In this document: piece by piece, positions 37,525 to 48,489 of the stretch | How positions within the stretch are numbered: the stretch's first letter is position 1 | Layout: each line of letters begins with the position of its first letter | Assembly: GCA_018663245.1 (NCBI GenBank) | Contig: JABJEI010000001.1 | Span: forward strand, 62,001-126,000 | DNA from: a bacterium | Lineage (GTDB): Bacteria; Babelota; Babeliae; Babelales; JABJEI01 | Length of the DNA: 64,000 nt | Reading direction: 5' to 3' | Notes under the pieces: model-generated | What the model was told of the DNA's origin: nothing | What the model saw: the letters and a program-made list of their open reading frames with translations, nothing else | Databases searched by the model: none | Position numbers and translations under genes: made by a program

Positions 37525-39462
37525 TTATTGCGCTTGAGAACCATCAGGAACTTTGCCTGCAATAGTCAGAGCCTTGAGTGAACCTTGTGCATCCTTGGCA
37601 AACAGCATCATACCCTGCGACTCAACACCCATCATAACCCGTGGCTTAAGGTTGAGCACAAACAGACCCTGCAGGCCAACAAGCTCTTCTGAGCTATAAT
37701 CTTTTTGTATACCAGACAAAATCGTACGCCTACCAAACTGACCGCAGTCCACTTCAAGCTGTAGCAGCTTAGATGATTTCTCAACTTTGTCTGCGCTCAA
37801 AATAGTACCAGTAGCAATCTGCACCTTGGCAAAATCTTGGATATCGATGAAAGTTTGTTCCGATTTGTTTTCTGTTTTTACTTGCTCATCCATCGATGGC
37901 TCCTGCTTGATTTTTGTTTTTTCTATTCGGGCAAAAAGTGGCTGCACCTTGATCATCGTAAATGTATCGTTCCAGTCATCGGCTGCAAGCTTCTCAAGAT
38001 AATCTGGACCCAACTGCATACTCGCACCCAGAGCACCCAAAAGTGCTTCCATTTTATTAGGCATCACAGGCCAGAGTAGCACTGCTGCCGCTCGTAGCGC
38101 ATGCACCGCAGCACTCATAATTACCAAAAACTTGTCCCGGTCGTCCCGTACAATTTTCCACGGCTGTTGCGAGTGAACGTAGGCATTGATTACATGCACG
38201 TACTTGATAACACGAGAAAATGCCATGTGCATCTGATACTCTTCCATGCTTGCCTTGACCGCAACAATCATGTTGCGCAACTCATCGCGCAATGCAAGCT
38301 CAGCTTCACCCCAAGTTGATGGAGGCTCAAGCCTGGAAACTTCATTCTTGTTCGTCAAAGCACAAATACGGTTAAGAAGATTACCCAACGCATTTGAAAG
38401 GTCAGCATTGACCGTCTGTTCTAGATCGTCGTAACTAAAGTCGGCATCCTGCGAAACTGCAAGTTTACGTACAAGATAATACCTAACCACATCGGAGCCA
38501 TACCGCGTACGAAGTTCAAGCGGGTCAACAGCGTTGCCCAACGATTTTGACATCTTTTTTTGGTCAACGGTAATCCAACCATGAGTCAATAATTTTTTGG
38601 GTAAAGACAGACCTGAAGCCATCAAAAATGCTGGCCAATAAACAGCATGGAACCTAACAATGTCCTTGCCAATTACCTGCAGATCGGCAGGCCACATAGC
38701 CTCGAACTGCTTTTGCTTGTCTGGCAGTCCCCAACCCGCAGCTGTGATGTAGTTGTTAAGAGCATCGGCCCAAACGTAAATTACCTGATCCAGGTCACCA
38801 GGAAAAGGTATTCCCCAGTCAACGCTAGCTCGTGAAATACACAGGTCATTCAGCCCATCACTAACAAAGCTTATCACCTCGTTCATGCGTGCTCGTGGCG
38901 TTATAAAATCGGGATTATTTTTATAGAAATTTATAAGTTGATCTTGATATGCAGACAACCTGAAAAAGTAGCAAGGCTCGCTAACCAAAACTGTATCACG
39001 ACCACAATCAGGACAGCTCTGTGAGTCACCAGGATTGTCAGAATCTGGCACCTGCTTCACAAACGTCTCGCATGGAGTGCAATACCAGCCGGCGTAATGC
39101 CCCTTGTAAATCTTGTCCTGATCCAACAGCTCTTTAACCCACTTCTGAACCAGCTTGATATGGTCATCATCGGTAGTACGAATAAAGCGATTGTAATCGA
39201 TGTCGTATGCTTTCCAAACATCTTTATAAGCTGGAATGAAATCATCAACAAAAACCTTAGGGTCTTTGCCTGCACTGTCAGCAGCTAATGCTACCTTTTG
39301 ACCATGCTCATCAGTACCAGTTAAGAAAAATGTTTGCCGTCCCTGCAACTGCGCCCAACGCGTTGCGACATCTGCCAGCACGGTTGAGTACAGCGAGCCA
39401 AGATGTGGCTTAGCAGTAACGTAATAAATAGGAGTTGTAACGTAAAAAGTTTTTTGACTCAT
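37525..39462 (-). CDS. metG: Methionyl-tRNA synthetase with C-terminal tRNA-binding domain
   Basis: YYVTAKPHLGSLYSTVLADV (HIGH-like), MSKSLGNAVDP (KMSKS-like), C-terminal DFAKVQIATGTILSADKVEKSSKLLQLEVDCG. Confidence 0.97.
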   Translation of the reverse strand: MSQKTFYVTTPIYYVTAKPHLGSLYSTVLADVATRWAQLQGRQTFFLTGTDEHGQKVALAADSAGKDPKVFVDDFIPAYKDVWKAYDIDYNRFIRTTDDDHIKLVQKWVKELLDQDKIYKGHYAGWYCTPCETFVKQVPDSDNPGDSQSCPDCGRDTVLVSEPCYFFRLSAYQDQLINFYKNNPDFITPRARMNEVISFVSDGLNDLCISRASVDWGIPFPGDLDQVIYVWADALNNYITAAGWGLPDKQKQFEAMWPADLQVIGKDIVRFHAVYWPAFLMASGLSLPKKLLTHGWITVDQKKMSKSLGNAVDPLELRTRYGSDVVRYYLVRKLAVSQDADFSYDDLEQTVNADLSNALGNLLNRICALTNKNEVSRLEPPSTWGEAELALRDELRNMIVAVKASMEEYQMHMAFSRVIKYVHVINAYVHSQQPWKIVRDDRDKFLVIMSAAVHALRAAAVLLWPVMPNKMEALLGALGASMQLGPDYLEKLAADDWNDTFTMIKVQPLFARIEKTKIKQEPSMDEQVKTENKSEQTFIDIQDFAKVQIATGTILSADKVEKSSKLLQLEVDCGQFGRRTILSGIQKDYSSEELVGLQGLFVLNLKPRVMMGVESQGMMLFAKDAQGSLKALTIAGKVPDGSQAQ

Positions 39463-39546
39463 AATTGCTTGTCACCCTAGTAGAGACCCCTTATTTTGCT
39501 CCAACAACGCAATCTAATCATACCCGCAAATAGTGACAAAAACAAA

Positions 39547-39569
39547 GGGGAGCCCACGACGGGCTCCCC
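39547..39569 (-). terminator. Hairpin downstream of the OMP gene
   Basis: GGGGAGCCC-ACGAC-GGGCTCCCC; minus-strand downstream TTTGTTTTTGTC. Confidence 0.8.
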
Positions 39570-39606
39570 TGCAAAGTTCATTCATTGTTGTAGAACGAGT
39601 CGCTAG

Positions 39607-41358
39607 TTAAAACGCTCCGTCGAACCCGAAGTAGAAGTCGTTGTCACGCATGGAGTTTTTACCAGCTACTGACTGGCGCACACCTGCGTACATACTCAAG
39701 CAATCAGGACGGTATGCAAATTGTGCACCGACCTTGTGTGAGATAACTTTGGTGTCTGCTTGTGCAAGAGCTTTGTCAACCTCTTTGCCTGTATCATCAT
39801 CCAAATCAGTGACGGTTGCATCAGCGAACTTAACGTTATCTTCACCCTTGTAGTAGAGCTCGTACGAAAGATCCAGTTCCATGTTCTTCGTCTTAGGATG
39901 TCTGAATATGAGGTCAGCATGACCGAGGAAGTAACCCCAATCAATGTCAGCAACAACTTCTGGTCCAATATTCTTGATGGTCGATGTTTTTAGGGTCGCA
40001 CCGATTTTTTCTTTAGCACTGAATGCCCAGTAACCAGCACCGTCAAGGCGCAAAGCTATTTTGCCACAGTTACTAACGTTAATCGTTACCTTACCACCCA
40101 ATTCATGATGTCCGTTGTTACCCAAAGGCTGAGCAAGCAATTTACGATAATCCATGATCTTATTGGAAGCTGTACCGGCGACTTTAGAAGTTTCGCTAGC
40201 GATTCCCAATTTACCACCGAGCTCAGCTGCAACCCAGACTTTTTTACCAAATCTGTGCGCAAGATACGCAGCTAGATCAAGATTACCAAAGCCCATTACT
40301 CGTTGCGAATCAAAGTTCAGGCCCTTGCCGTCAAGGAAATCAACAACGCTGTCTGCTAGCAAACTTGTATCAATGGCATTTTTCAATGCTCCACCCAAAG
40401 CCTTAGCATTATCGGTGATATCGGTTGAAGTTGCAGCTATATCATCTGCTGTAGGAACAAGCCACAACTTAGAGAGAACGCTATTGTTACCGTCTAAAGC
40501 CGTATAGTCGTTAGCATCGTCAAAATAAGCTTTAGCATCTGTTGCCAATACGCCTGAAGCAGCCAAAGATCCCACACCCGAATCATTATATTTAAAAGCA
40601 AAATCACCCGTTGGAACCGACTTATCTAAACGTCCAATTAAATGACCCGCAACATCATCTGTGCCTGAAGTGTCCCTTGACAAGTTTTTGTCAGCAACCT
40701 TAACCGAAGCTGGAACCGCAGGTCCTGTCGTAGCTGCTGCCCAAGCCGCACTGACCGGTACACCTAGCTGGTTAACCAAATCCATACGTACTGCGTATAC
40801 GTTAACGCTACTTCCGTCACCCATTGTCTGTTTCTTCTCAGTTGCAACATCTCCAAGGCCATCGGTGAAGAAGCTTGCATCAGCGTCCCGCTCAACTTCA
40901 ATTACACGATACGGAATACCAGCACTTGCTCCAAAGGTCCAACTGTCGTCTTTACCAAAGGAGTAGGCAACGTTACCACCAAAGCGCACACCGCGCTCAT
41001 TGTAGTCAAAACGTGGCTTAACGGTAGAAATATTAACCCAAGGGTTACCTTCTACACTAGCAGTAGCACCCTGAAACGCTTCTTCTAAACGGAAGTCATA
41101 CTTACCAAAGTAAAGTTGAGATAAAGGAACCTTATCTGTTCCATGTTTTTTGTCGTAGGCACTATCGGCAAAGCGAGTGTACCCTGCACCATGCAAGCCT
41201 AGCTCCCAGTTGCCATCACGGCAATCATGGTCACATCGGTAGCAAGGGTTATATAAATAACCTACCGTGTTTGGTAACGGGTTACGTATTTCTCGAGCAA
41301 TCGCGGTTCCACTCAGGATTAGCGAGAGCGCAAGAATCTTTTTGATAAAATTTGTCAT
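39607..41358 (-). CDS. Predicted outer-membrane beta-barrel protein
   Basis: Signal peptide, alternating beta-strand-like segments, C-terminal ...DNDFYFGFDGAF ending in Phe as in OMP C-terminal signals. Confidence 0.75.
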   Translation of the reverse strand: MTNFIKKILALSLILSGTAIAREIRNPLPNTVGYLYNPCYRCDHDCRDGNWELGLHGAGYTRFADSAYDKKHGTDKVPLSQLYFGKYDFRLEEAFQGATASVEGNPWVNISTVKPRFDYNERGVRFGGNVAYSFGKDDSWTFGASAGIPYRVIEVERDADASFFTDGLGDVATEKKQTMGDGSSVNVYAVRMDLVNQLGVPVSAAWAAATTGPAVPASVKVADKNLSRDTSGTDDVAGHLIGRLDKSVPTGDFAFKYNDSGVGSLAASGVLATDAKAYFDDANDYTALDGNNSVLSKLWLVPTADDIAATSTDITDNAKALGGALKNAIDTSLLADSVVDFLDGKGLNFDSQRVMGFGNLDLAAYLAHRFGKKVWVAAELGGKLGIASETSKVAGTASNKIMDYRKLLAQPLGNNGHHELGGKVTINVSNCGKIALRLDGAGYWAFSAKEKIGATLKTSTIKNIGPEVVADIDWGYFLGHADLIFRHPKTKNMELDLSYELYYKGEDNVKFADATVTDLDDDTGKEVDKALAQADTKVISHKVGAQFAYRPDCLSMYAGVRQSVAGKNSMRDNDFYFGFDGAF

Positions 41359-41421
41359 ATTTTTCCCTTTTTATACGGCGGCACCTACTACAGATGCCGC
41401 CACATTTGTTTCGACTGCTCT

Positions 41422-44400
41422 CTAAACCACGATTAGTGTTGTTACAGAATTACTGCTATCAACAATAGCATGTAAATCTGTATGTCGATCCAACTTTGCC
41501 AAACTTCTTAGCAAGTAACCATTCTCATCCAAGAGTGCCGGCGCTGTTACACGCTTGATAGCTGTACCAGCTAAGTAAGCAATTTTGAGAACATTATCTA
41601 TGTCCACAAAGAATGCAGCTACTTTAGATGAATAACCCGCAATTGAGTCTGTTTTGAGTAGACTAAACAGATTGGCTGCTGTACCACCCGTAGCAGTAGC
41701 AAACGTTGTTTTGACAGTACTCTTTGAACCATCAGAAAGAACGCTACTACTTCCAAAGATGCTAGTCTGAAGTGTACCGGCTGTATCGTCAGTTGCAGAA
41801 CAAATCGGCGCTACCGAAGTAACTGCGCTTGTAATGTTTGCAAGGTTTCCACCACCGTACACAGGGAATCCCGCTGCAACGGTACTGTCATAACGATAAG
41901 TTGCAGAAGCTGTACCATCGATGTCACCAAAGGCCATCAACGATGCTTCAGTACTGCTACCAAGTGCGATCTGATTGTGCATAAAGCGACCATCTGTGAA
42001 TGTCATCGTGAATGATTTGACGTTATTCAAAGCACCAATCAACCAGCTGTCAGGAGCAACACCATTCTCTTTGTCTACGATACCCGCAGCAGCTCCGAAG
42101 AAGCCACGCTTAGCAATCCTGAATGCAGCGTCCGCTCCATCAATAACAAGAGCAAAGGTGATGTCTTTAGTACCAGCTGATGCAACAGTGTCACCAACTT
42201 GTAACGCTCCGCCATCAACCACCATTTGTGCATAATCATTAATATTAAACGTTACGCTTGGTGTTAATGCATTGGAGTATGTTTGGACACCAACAGCAGC
42301 ACCTTCACGGACAAAAGCCCCTGAATGACCTGCAAAAGTAACCGTACCTGATCCGTACATTTTTACACGGTCGTCATCATTACTTGTAATAGCTGTTCCA
42401 GCTGTATGAGAACCTTCACGGAGTCCTACAAACTCAAGAACTGCTTTATCGTCAAACTTCAAAGTTGAGCCTGAACCAAGATAAAGTTCTGAACCAGGAT
42501 GCATATGCAAACGTGCACTACCTGCAAACTTAATTGTTCCACTAGAAAAACCACTCAAATCAAGCGTCGCGTCGCGACGGACATTTATTGCGCGTTCTTT
42601 ATCTGAAAAAATCGTTGCGGTATTGCTACTTGACCAGTTTGGGCCAGGTAGAATTGCAGCAAGACCGGTAACTTCTATGTCCGAATTAAGAACTATTTGT
42701 CCATCGCCATCGAAAATAGGCATGAAGTCAGCATAGCCCATCTTACGAATTGCTTGCCATGAGTCACCGTTGTGGAACTTGCTTCCAATACCAACGCTTC
42801 CATTGCCCTTTAATACAGCATTAGCAACATCACGTTCACCGCTAATGTTGCCCTTGATGATTATAAGTTCATCTACTTTACCGCCATTAATAATAACGTG
42901 AGCCCTGTTGGCCATCGTTGTACCTGTAACCTGCAACTGCTCGACCACTCCATTAACTTCTGGAGCACGGTTAACATTTGACGCAACAACAGCCGTTTGT
43001 GAACCAATCGTTGTTGAAGGTACGTAATAATCGAAACGGGCAGCGTCGGTCCCTGTAATGTCGGCAACCAAAGAGTTCCAATCTATCATATAGTCCGGTA
43101 CAGAGGCACCCGATGCAACTATAATACGCTCATCATCATCGTTCATGTCAATTCGCGCAGTTACTATACCAAAGGAGTTACCAAAGAACACTCTAGACGC
43201 CGGCAAACTAGCCGTTCCGGCACGACTTAATGACACTAAACAGTTCAAAAGTACATTTGAGCCTGAAGCTGCCGTAAGTGAGCCTTGCTTCTCGACAAAC
43301 ATAGCTCCTTCACCACTTACGTGCGAAGCAAGTGCATTACCAGCAGTACCGCCAGCTGTTTCCATATGCCAAACAGAACTGTTAAACCTAATCTCTGGTG
43401 TAGTAGTCAATGTCTGTGTGGCTGAGCCTGTAATAAGATCGGTAAAGTCATCTCCTGATGTACCCACCTGAATGTTACTTGCTGCATCCATATAAATTAC
43501 GTGACCAGAAGTCTCACCAGAAATTGTGTCAATGCTTGGGTTGATTAAGATGTTATTCAGACCAGTTGTAAAGTTGAACAAATGTGTTCTTCCTGACCCT
43601 GACGCATCAATAGTCGTCTGTAATACATCTAAGTATGCAGCTGTATCGATTGGCGTAATACCGTTACTTGCTTTAGAAGCAGCGTTACTACCACCAAGGT
43701 GGAACCTTCGTCCAAGGCCAGAATCAATGTCGCGACCGTTTGAATGGAAAATCATATTGCAGGTGTTGTCGGTAATTGAGTTGCCGTAGCTGGACATCGG
43801 GTTATTTGCTACCCATGTTGCATTGCTTGAAATCGGAATGTTTGGACATCTAAAGTCCATACCAACCATATGCAAGTCGTCGTGCATACGAATATCAGTA
43901 TTGTATAGCGCCATATACGGTCGAACACTGCTGCTAGCACCAGTTAGCAAGTGGGTTCCACCACCAACTAAGAGAGGCTCTGAGTCAGTTACATTTTTGT
44001 CGAACACCTTATGATTACTATCAGAATTGACAAAATCCATGTCGTACATTCTGATTACGCTATTGTTGAAGATATATCCGTTGTTGTAAGCGTTGTACAC
44101 ACTGCTTGTTTTAGAGAAGTTCTTTTTAGGGAAAACTAAGTTTGATGTGTCTTCAATAAGAGGACCGGCTCCATGCAGATCAGTTACTGTACTCAGCACT
44201 TCAAATGCATTGCTACCCGATGATAAACCTTGGACATGCAAAGGATGTTCAACCCTCAAAACTGCAGCTCCAGCACCACTTGAATGTTTTGCAGTAGTGA
44301 CACTTAACTTGTAAGTACCACTGTTTGTCACAACACCATCAGAATCAGCAACAGCTCTGAAGTAAACACCGCAAGCCGCGTTGTTCAGATTCCAGAGACA

Positions 44401-45501
44401 TTCTCTGCTTCCATCACCATCAATGGTAAGGGCGGAAGGGTTACGGCTTTTGATCAATTGAGCTGGTGTACCAGAAGCAAGTGTCATGCTTGAAGCTTGG
44501 TCAAGGCTACCGGCTGCGTAATCAAGGTAGGCACGAAGTTGAACTTCTAGTTCTGATCGTCCACCAAATACACATCCGTAACGCTTCAAACCATCGTATG
44601 TTCGAGTATCAAGATCGCCGAATGCTTTATTAAGCACAGGGTCAGTTGCATTCTCGTTGAGAATCAATAGGCCAGCATGCTCTGAGGTGGTACCACCAAC
44701 AATAACCATTTTAGCTTGGCTACCCTGAGATGTTGTCATCGTTACGCTGCTCTCTATAACGTCCGCACCAGCGTCTGCAATAGTAGATGGCAGTGCAGTA
44801 ATCGAGTGACCATCGAGAACAAAAGATCCTTTATCCTTGATGTTAAGCATCATACGACCGATGTTAGAAGTACTGTTTGCTGGGTAAAATTCAAGCGTTC
44901 CAGTATCACTAGCACCAGTTGCAACAAAGCTAAAGATAGCGTTTTCGCCAATCTCAAGCGTAGCGTCATTATCACTAGCAGCTGAAGATCGTTTCACCTG
45001 TACAGTTGGCACCAATGTGTCATCCATACCAACAAAGAAATGCGCCGCACCGGTGCTTGTTCCTTTGGTGAATGATATCTTTTTGCTTGGAGTAATGTTG
45101 AAAACCAACTTACCCGCACCACTAAAGGTAATAAAGAAGTTCTGTGAACTTCCATCTATTGCCTTGAAGGTCAAATTATTTTGTATATTAATCGTAATTG
45201 TTCGGCCTGATGCTGCTTTCAAGTGCAATGAATTAGCTGCCAAACCTGCAAGTGAAGCCGTAGCGGTAACGTTCATAGCAACGTCAGCACCAGAAGCATC
45301 AACCTTTACTTCACTACCGAATGTATTATCACCGGTAATATCAACAACATACGTATTTGAAGGATTGCTTGCATCAACATCTGTATTAACAGCCGAACTA
45401 TTCCAGTTAGCCGTTACAGTAGCTGCACAAACCCGCGATGCTGGAATAATGGAAGCCAGTAAGGCAACCCCCAGACAAACGCGTATAAAACTCTTTGTCA
45501 T
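41422..45501 (-). CDS. Very large secreted Ser/Thr/Ala/Gly-rich beta-structured surface protein
   Basis: 1359-aa ORF, signal peptide MTKSFIRVCLGVALLASIIPASRVCA, beta-helix-like composition (autotransporter-passenger-like); no recognisable C-terminal barrel. Confidence 0.85.
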   Translation of the reverse strand: MTKSFIRVCLGVALLASIIPASRVCAATVTANWNSSAVNTDVDASNPSNTYVVDITGDNTFGSEVKVDASGADVAMNVTATASLAGLAANSLHLKAASGRTITINIQNNLTFKAIDGSSQNFFITFSGAGKLVFNITPSKKISFTKGTSTGAAHFFVGMDDTLVPTVQVKRSSAASDNDATLEIGENAIFSFVATGASDTGTLEFYPANSTSNIGRMMLNIKDKGSFVLDGHSITALPSTIADAGADVIESSVTMTTSQGSQAKMVIVGGTTSEHAGLLILNENATDPVLNKAFGDLDTRTYDGLKRYGCVFGGRSELEVQLRAYLDYAAGSLDQASSMTLASGTPAQLIKSRNPSALTIDGDGSRECLWNLNNAACGVYFRAVADSDGVVTNSGTYKLSVTTAKHSSGAGAAVLRVEHPLHVQGLSSGSNAFEVLSTVTDLHGAGPLIEDTSNLVFPKKNFSKTSSVYNAYNNGYIFNNSVIRMYDMDFVNSDSNHKVFDKNVTDSEPLLVGGGTHLLTGASSSVRPYMALYNTDIRMHDDLHMVGMDFRCPNIPISSNATWVANNPMSSYGNSITDNTCNMIFHSNGRDIDSGLGRRFHLGGSNAASKASNGITPIDTAAYLDVLQTTIDASGSGRTHLFNFTTGLNNILINPSIDTISGETSGHVIYMDAASNIQVGTSGDDFTDLITGSATQTLTTTPEIRFNSSVWHMETAGGTAGNALASHVSGEGAMFVEKQGSLTAASGSNVLLNCLVSLSRAGTASLPASRVFFGNSFGIVTARIDMNDDDERIIVASGASVPDYMIDWNSLVADITGTDAARFDYYVPSTTIGSQTAVVASNVNRAPEVNGVVEQLQVTGTTMANRAHVIINGGKVDELIIIKGNISGERDVANAVLKGNGSVGIGSKFHNGDSWQAIRKMGYADFMPIFDGDGQIVLNSDIEVTGLAAILPGPNWSSSNTATIFSDKERAINVRRDATLDLSGFSSGTIKFAGSARLHMHPGSELYLGSGSTLKFDDKAVLEFVGLREGSHTAGTAITSNDDDRVKMYGSGTVTFAGHSGAFVREGAAVGVQTYSNALTPSVTFNINDYAQMVVDGGALQVGDTVASAGTKDITFALVIDGADAAFRIAKRGFFGAAAGIVDKENGVAPDSWLIGALNNVKSFTMTFTDGRFMHNQIALGSSTEASLMAFGDIDGTASATYRYDSTVAAGFPVYGGGNLANITSAVTSVAPICSATDDTAGTLQTSIFGSSSVLSDGSKSTVKTTFATATGGTAANLFSLLKTDSIAGYSSKVAAFFVDIDNVLKIAYLAGTAIKRVTAPALLDENGYLLRSLAKLDRHTDLHAIVDSSNSVTTLIVV

Positions 45502-45656
45502 AAACTCTCCCCTTTTTTGACAGGACGTTTAGAAAACGATACTTCTTTTAGTAATCTGATTCCTCGATCGATGTCCACAATAGTAAAACACACGCGAACA
45601 GTCTTGAATAATATAGAACTCTCCTTTTCTCCTTCTTTCCGGAACACTACCGACAA

Positions 45657-45685
45657 GTAATAGTTCCTTTTGATCGCAATGTCAA
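45657..45685 (-). promoter_or_regulatory. Putative sigma70-type promoter for the 1359-aa surface protein gene
   Basis: Minus strand TTGACA-17 nt-TATTAC, between the potD stop and the surface protein ATG. Confidence 0.5.
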
Positions 45686-45713
45686 CAACTCTTAACTCTA
45701 TCTGAATCTGCTC

Positions 45714-46808
45714 TTAAGGCGCCTTCAGTCGCCTCCAAATTTCATCGATTTGCTCATCCGTCAACACCTCTCCAAAAAAGTGCAATTTTTTAAATTCTGT
45801 CGATGAAATATCCAAAAGCTTTTTAAAAACAGGAAGTTTTGTAAGCCGCTTTTGCTCATCCACAGTCACTGGAAGAACAACCGCATTCATACAACTCTGA
45901 TAAATTACATCAGGTTGATACAAAAAGTTAAGTAATTGATAGACCGAATCTGTCTTTTTGCTCTCAACTGGTATCACAAAATTCTCTATTGTCAAAAAAC
46001 CACCCTCTTTAGGGATGGCAAAACCTAGATGCCCAACATGCTTTGAACCTCGAGCTACATATACATTTGCAACAGCAGCCAATGATGCGTTGTGAGCCGC
46101 GACCAAAAGATCTGCTCTCGTTCCAGAATAAGCAAGAACACGATGTTTTTGCTCTCTAAGTAAATTAACAATCTTATTAATCTGATCCGGACTAAGTGAT
46201 TTACCTGTAAGACCAAACAGATACAAAGAGGCAATCGTACAGAGTTCACGCGCATCACCCGGAGCAACCAATTTTCCATCGATTAAGGTTTGGTCAAAAA
46301 TCATCGACCAACTTTTTTCTGGCAAGCCATTCTGGAACAGATCGGCATCAAAACATATACCGATAATGCTCCACTCAAGAGGAATTGAGTAATCATTGCC
46401 AGGGTCGAATGGAAGTCCCAATAATCGCTGATCAATTCTATTAACAAAGTTCAGCTTCTTCTTGTCTATTTTTTGTAAAAGATTCTCATCTGTAAAGCGT
46501 TTTACCATATAATCTGAAGGAACGATAAGATCGTACCCTACACCATTAGTCGCCCGCAATTTTGCAAACAATTCTTCGTTACTATCGTAATAGGTTAGAT
46601 TGACTCGAATATTAGTCTGCAATTCAAAATCATGCAAAGTGTCAGGATCTATGGAGTCTGACCACGCAAATATATTAATTGTGCGACTGTTGTGTAACCT
46701 TTCTACAAGCTTTGGAATAAACAACGCACCAAAAATAATAACTAACCAGGCACAAGTTACAGCCCCGACCGAAACGCAATTCCAAAAACGTCTACTAAAC
46801 ATCTGCAT
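45714..46808 (-). CDS. potD: Spermidine/putrescine ABC transporter substrate-binding protein
   Basis: INIFAWSDSIDPDTLHDFELQTNIRVNLTYYDSNEELFAKL...YDLIVPSDYMVKRF; follows potABC. Confidence 0.93.
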   Translation of the reverse strand: MQMFSRRFWNCVSVGAVTCAWLVIIFGALFIPKLVERLHNSRTINIFAWSDSIDPDTLHDFELQTNIRVNLTYYDSNEELFAKLRATNGVGYDLIVPSDYMVKRFTDENLLQKIDKKKLNFVNRIDQRLLGLPFDPGNDYSIPLEWSIIGICFDADLFQNGLPEKSWSMIFDQTLIDGKLVAPGDARELCTIASLYLFGLTGKSLSPDQINKIVNLLREQKHRVLAYSGTRADLLVAAHNASLAAVANVYVARGSKHVGHLGFAIPKEGGFLTIENFVIPVESKKTDSVYQLLNFLYQPDVIYQSCMNAVVLPVTVDEQKRLTKLPVFKKLLDISSTEFKKLHFFGEVLTDEQIDEIWRRLKAP

Positions 46809-46810
46809 TT

Positions 46811-47599
46811 CTAAAACACCCGACTTTTAACACGAACTAAACAGAAAGCAAAAACCAACAAACTACTCGCGACAATAATAACCGTAGAAAGTGCGTTAAG
46901 CACGGGTGAAACACCCGACCTAATCATGGCAAAAATATAAAGCGAGATCGTCTGAACCGATCCACCAGTACAGAAAAATGAGATCAAAAAATCATCAAAC
47001 GATAAAGTAAAAACTAAAAGAGCTGCAGCAAATATGGTCGGTGTCATCTGTGGTAACAAAATACGCCTGAACGTCTGCCAACGCGTAGCTCCCAGATCAA
47101 GCGATGCCTCAATAATGTTCGGATTCAACTCAGAAAACCTGTCAAATAAGATCGGTATCACAAAACCTAGGCTAATCAGTGTATGCCCAACAATCAACGA
47201 TCCAAATCCCAATGGAACCGACAGATACGAAAGCACACTCAACAAACCAACAGCCAGAACAATCTCTGGAGCAACAAGAATCAAGTAAGACATACGAACC
47301 ACTGCACGCACTGGAACAAACAGGCTCATGTAGATTAATCCAAGCCCCATCAAAATACTAAGCGAAACAGAACTAGCAGCTATGATAAGCGAATTTATCC
47401 AAGCCTGAATAATCTCAGGTGAATGTAAAAGCTGTTTGTACCACTTAAGCGTAAAAGAGTTCCAATGAACCGGGAAAACTGCGTCGTTAAACGAAAAAAC
47501 AATTAGTATAGCAATAGGAATATACAAAAACGCGTATACGAACAAGGTCATAAGAGGTAACAAAAACCTGCGCAACCCGCCGCTAGAATCGGTTATCAT
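46811..47599 (-). CDS. potC: Spermidine/putrescine ABC transporter permease
   Basis: Multi-TM, EASLDLGATRWQTFRRILLPQMTPTI (EAA loop). Confidence 0.93.
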   Translation of the reverse strand: MITDSSGGLRRFLLPLMTLFVYAFLYIPIAILIVFSFNDAVFPVHWNSFTLKWYKQLLHSPEIIQAWINSLIIAASSVSLSILMGLGLIYMSLFVPVRAVVRMSYLILVAPEIVLAVGLLSVLSYLSVPLGFGSLIVGHTLISLGFVIPILFDRFSELNPNIIEASLDLGATRWQTFRRILLPQMTPTIFAAALLVFTLSFDDFLISFFCTGGSVQTISLYIFAMIRSGVSPVLNALSTVIIVASSLLVFAFCLVRVKSRVF

Positions 47600-48483
47600 A
47601 GCTTTTTACCTCGCATAGCTCCAGGCATAGCGGAACGCACAAATGCGTAAATTCCACTTATGGCCCCCAAAACAACCAGTGAACTGACAATAGTGAAGGC
47701 AGCCCCTGCCGAAGCATTACGAGCAACTAAAAAATAATGAGTAATGAGGTTACCAACAAAAAAGAATTTATCCCCACCTACCAGCTCTGGTATGACAAAT
47801 TCAGCAAAACTAGTTACAAAAACCAGCACAACACCTGTCATCAATCCCGAGAGTGTAAGCGGGAAAATAACCCGAAAAAAAGTCTGCCAAAAAGTTGCCC
47901 CTAAATCAGCTGATGCTTCAAGAAGCTGTTTATCAATTTTTTCCATAACTGAATACAATGGGAAAATCATGAATGGAAGATACGAATGAACCATCACAAT
48001 CACAATAGCCAAGTAGGAGTACAGCAACGAGACAGGCTGACTAATCAATCCCAATTTAATAAGCAGATTATTTACTAGGCCGTGCTTCTCGAGCATCATA
48101 AACCAAGCATAAACATGCAACAAAAAATTGGTCCAAAATGGAAGAATCAAAAGAAACATCATGAACGACCTAAGCCGCCCAACGTATCGACACAAGAAGT
48201 AAACGACCGGATAAGCAAGCACCACACAAATCGAAGTTGTCATCACAGCCATTAGCAATGACGCGGAAATAATTTTAACCGGAGCCCAAGCAAGCATGGC
48301 CCAATAATTGGCCATCGTAATGGAACCGAATCCCAGAATATTCCACGATTTTGTAATACTGATAATAAACAGAAAAAATAGCGGTACATAGAAAAAAACG
48401 AACTGCCAAATAAAGGCCGGGACTCCAAGCACAAACGCCTTAACGTGGCGGAGACAAAATTTAGCTTCTTGTTCTATCACCAA
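47596..48483 (-). CDS. potB: Spermidine/putrescine ABC transporter permease
   Basis: Multi-TM, EASADLGATFWQTFFRVIFPLTLSG (EAA loop). Confidence 0.93.
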   Translation of the reverse strand: MVIEQEAKFCLRHVKAFVLGVPAFIWQFVFFYVPLFFLFIISITKSWNILGFGSITMANYWAMLAWAPVKIISASLLMAVMTTSICVVLAYPVVYFLCRYVGRLRSFMMFLLILPFWTNFLLHVYAWFMMLEKHGLVNNLLIKLGLISQPVSLLYSYLAIVIVMVHSYLPFMIFPLYSVMEKIDKQLLEASADLGATFWQTFFRVIFPLTLSGLMTGVVLVFVTSFAEFVIPELVGGDKFFFVGNLITHYFLVARNASAGAAFTIVSSLVVLGAISGIYAFVRSAMPGAMRGKKL

Positions 48484-48489
48484 CTAAAC

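Noticed and set aside
45017-45520. 167-aa plus-strand ORF opposite the 1359-aa surface protein, and the smaller plus ORFs across 41975-44985
   Set aside because: Shadow ORFs caused by the Ala/Ser/Thr-rich codon usage of the long minus-strand gene; the latter has a signal peptide and promoter.
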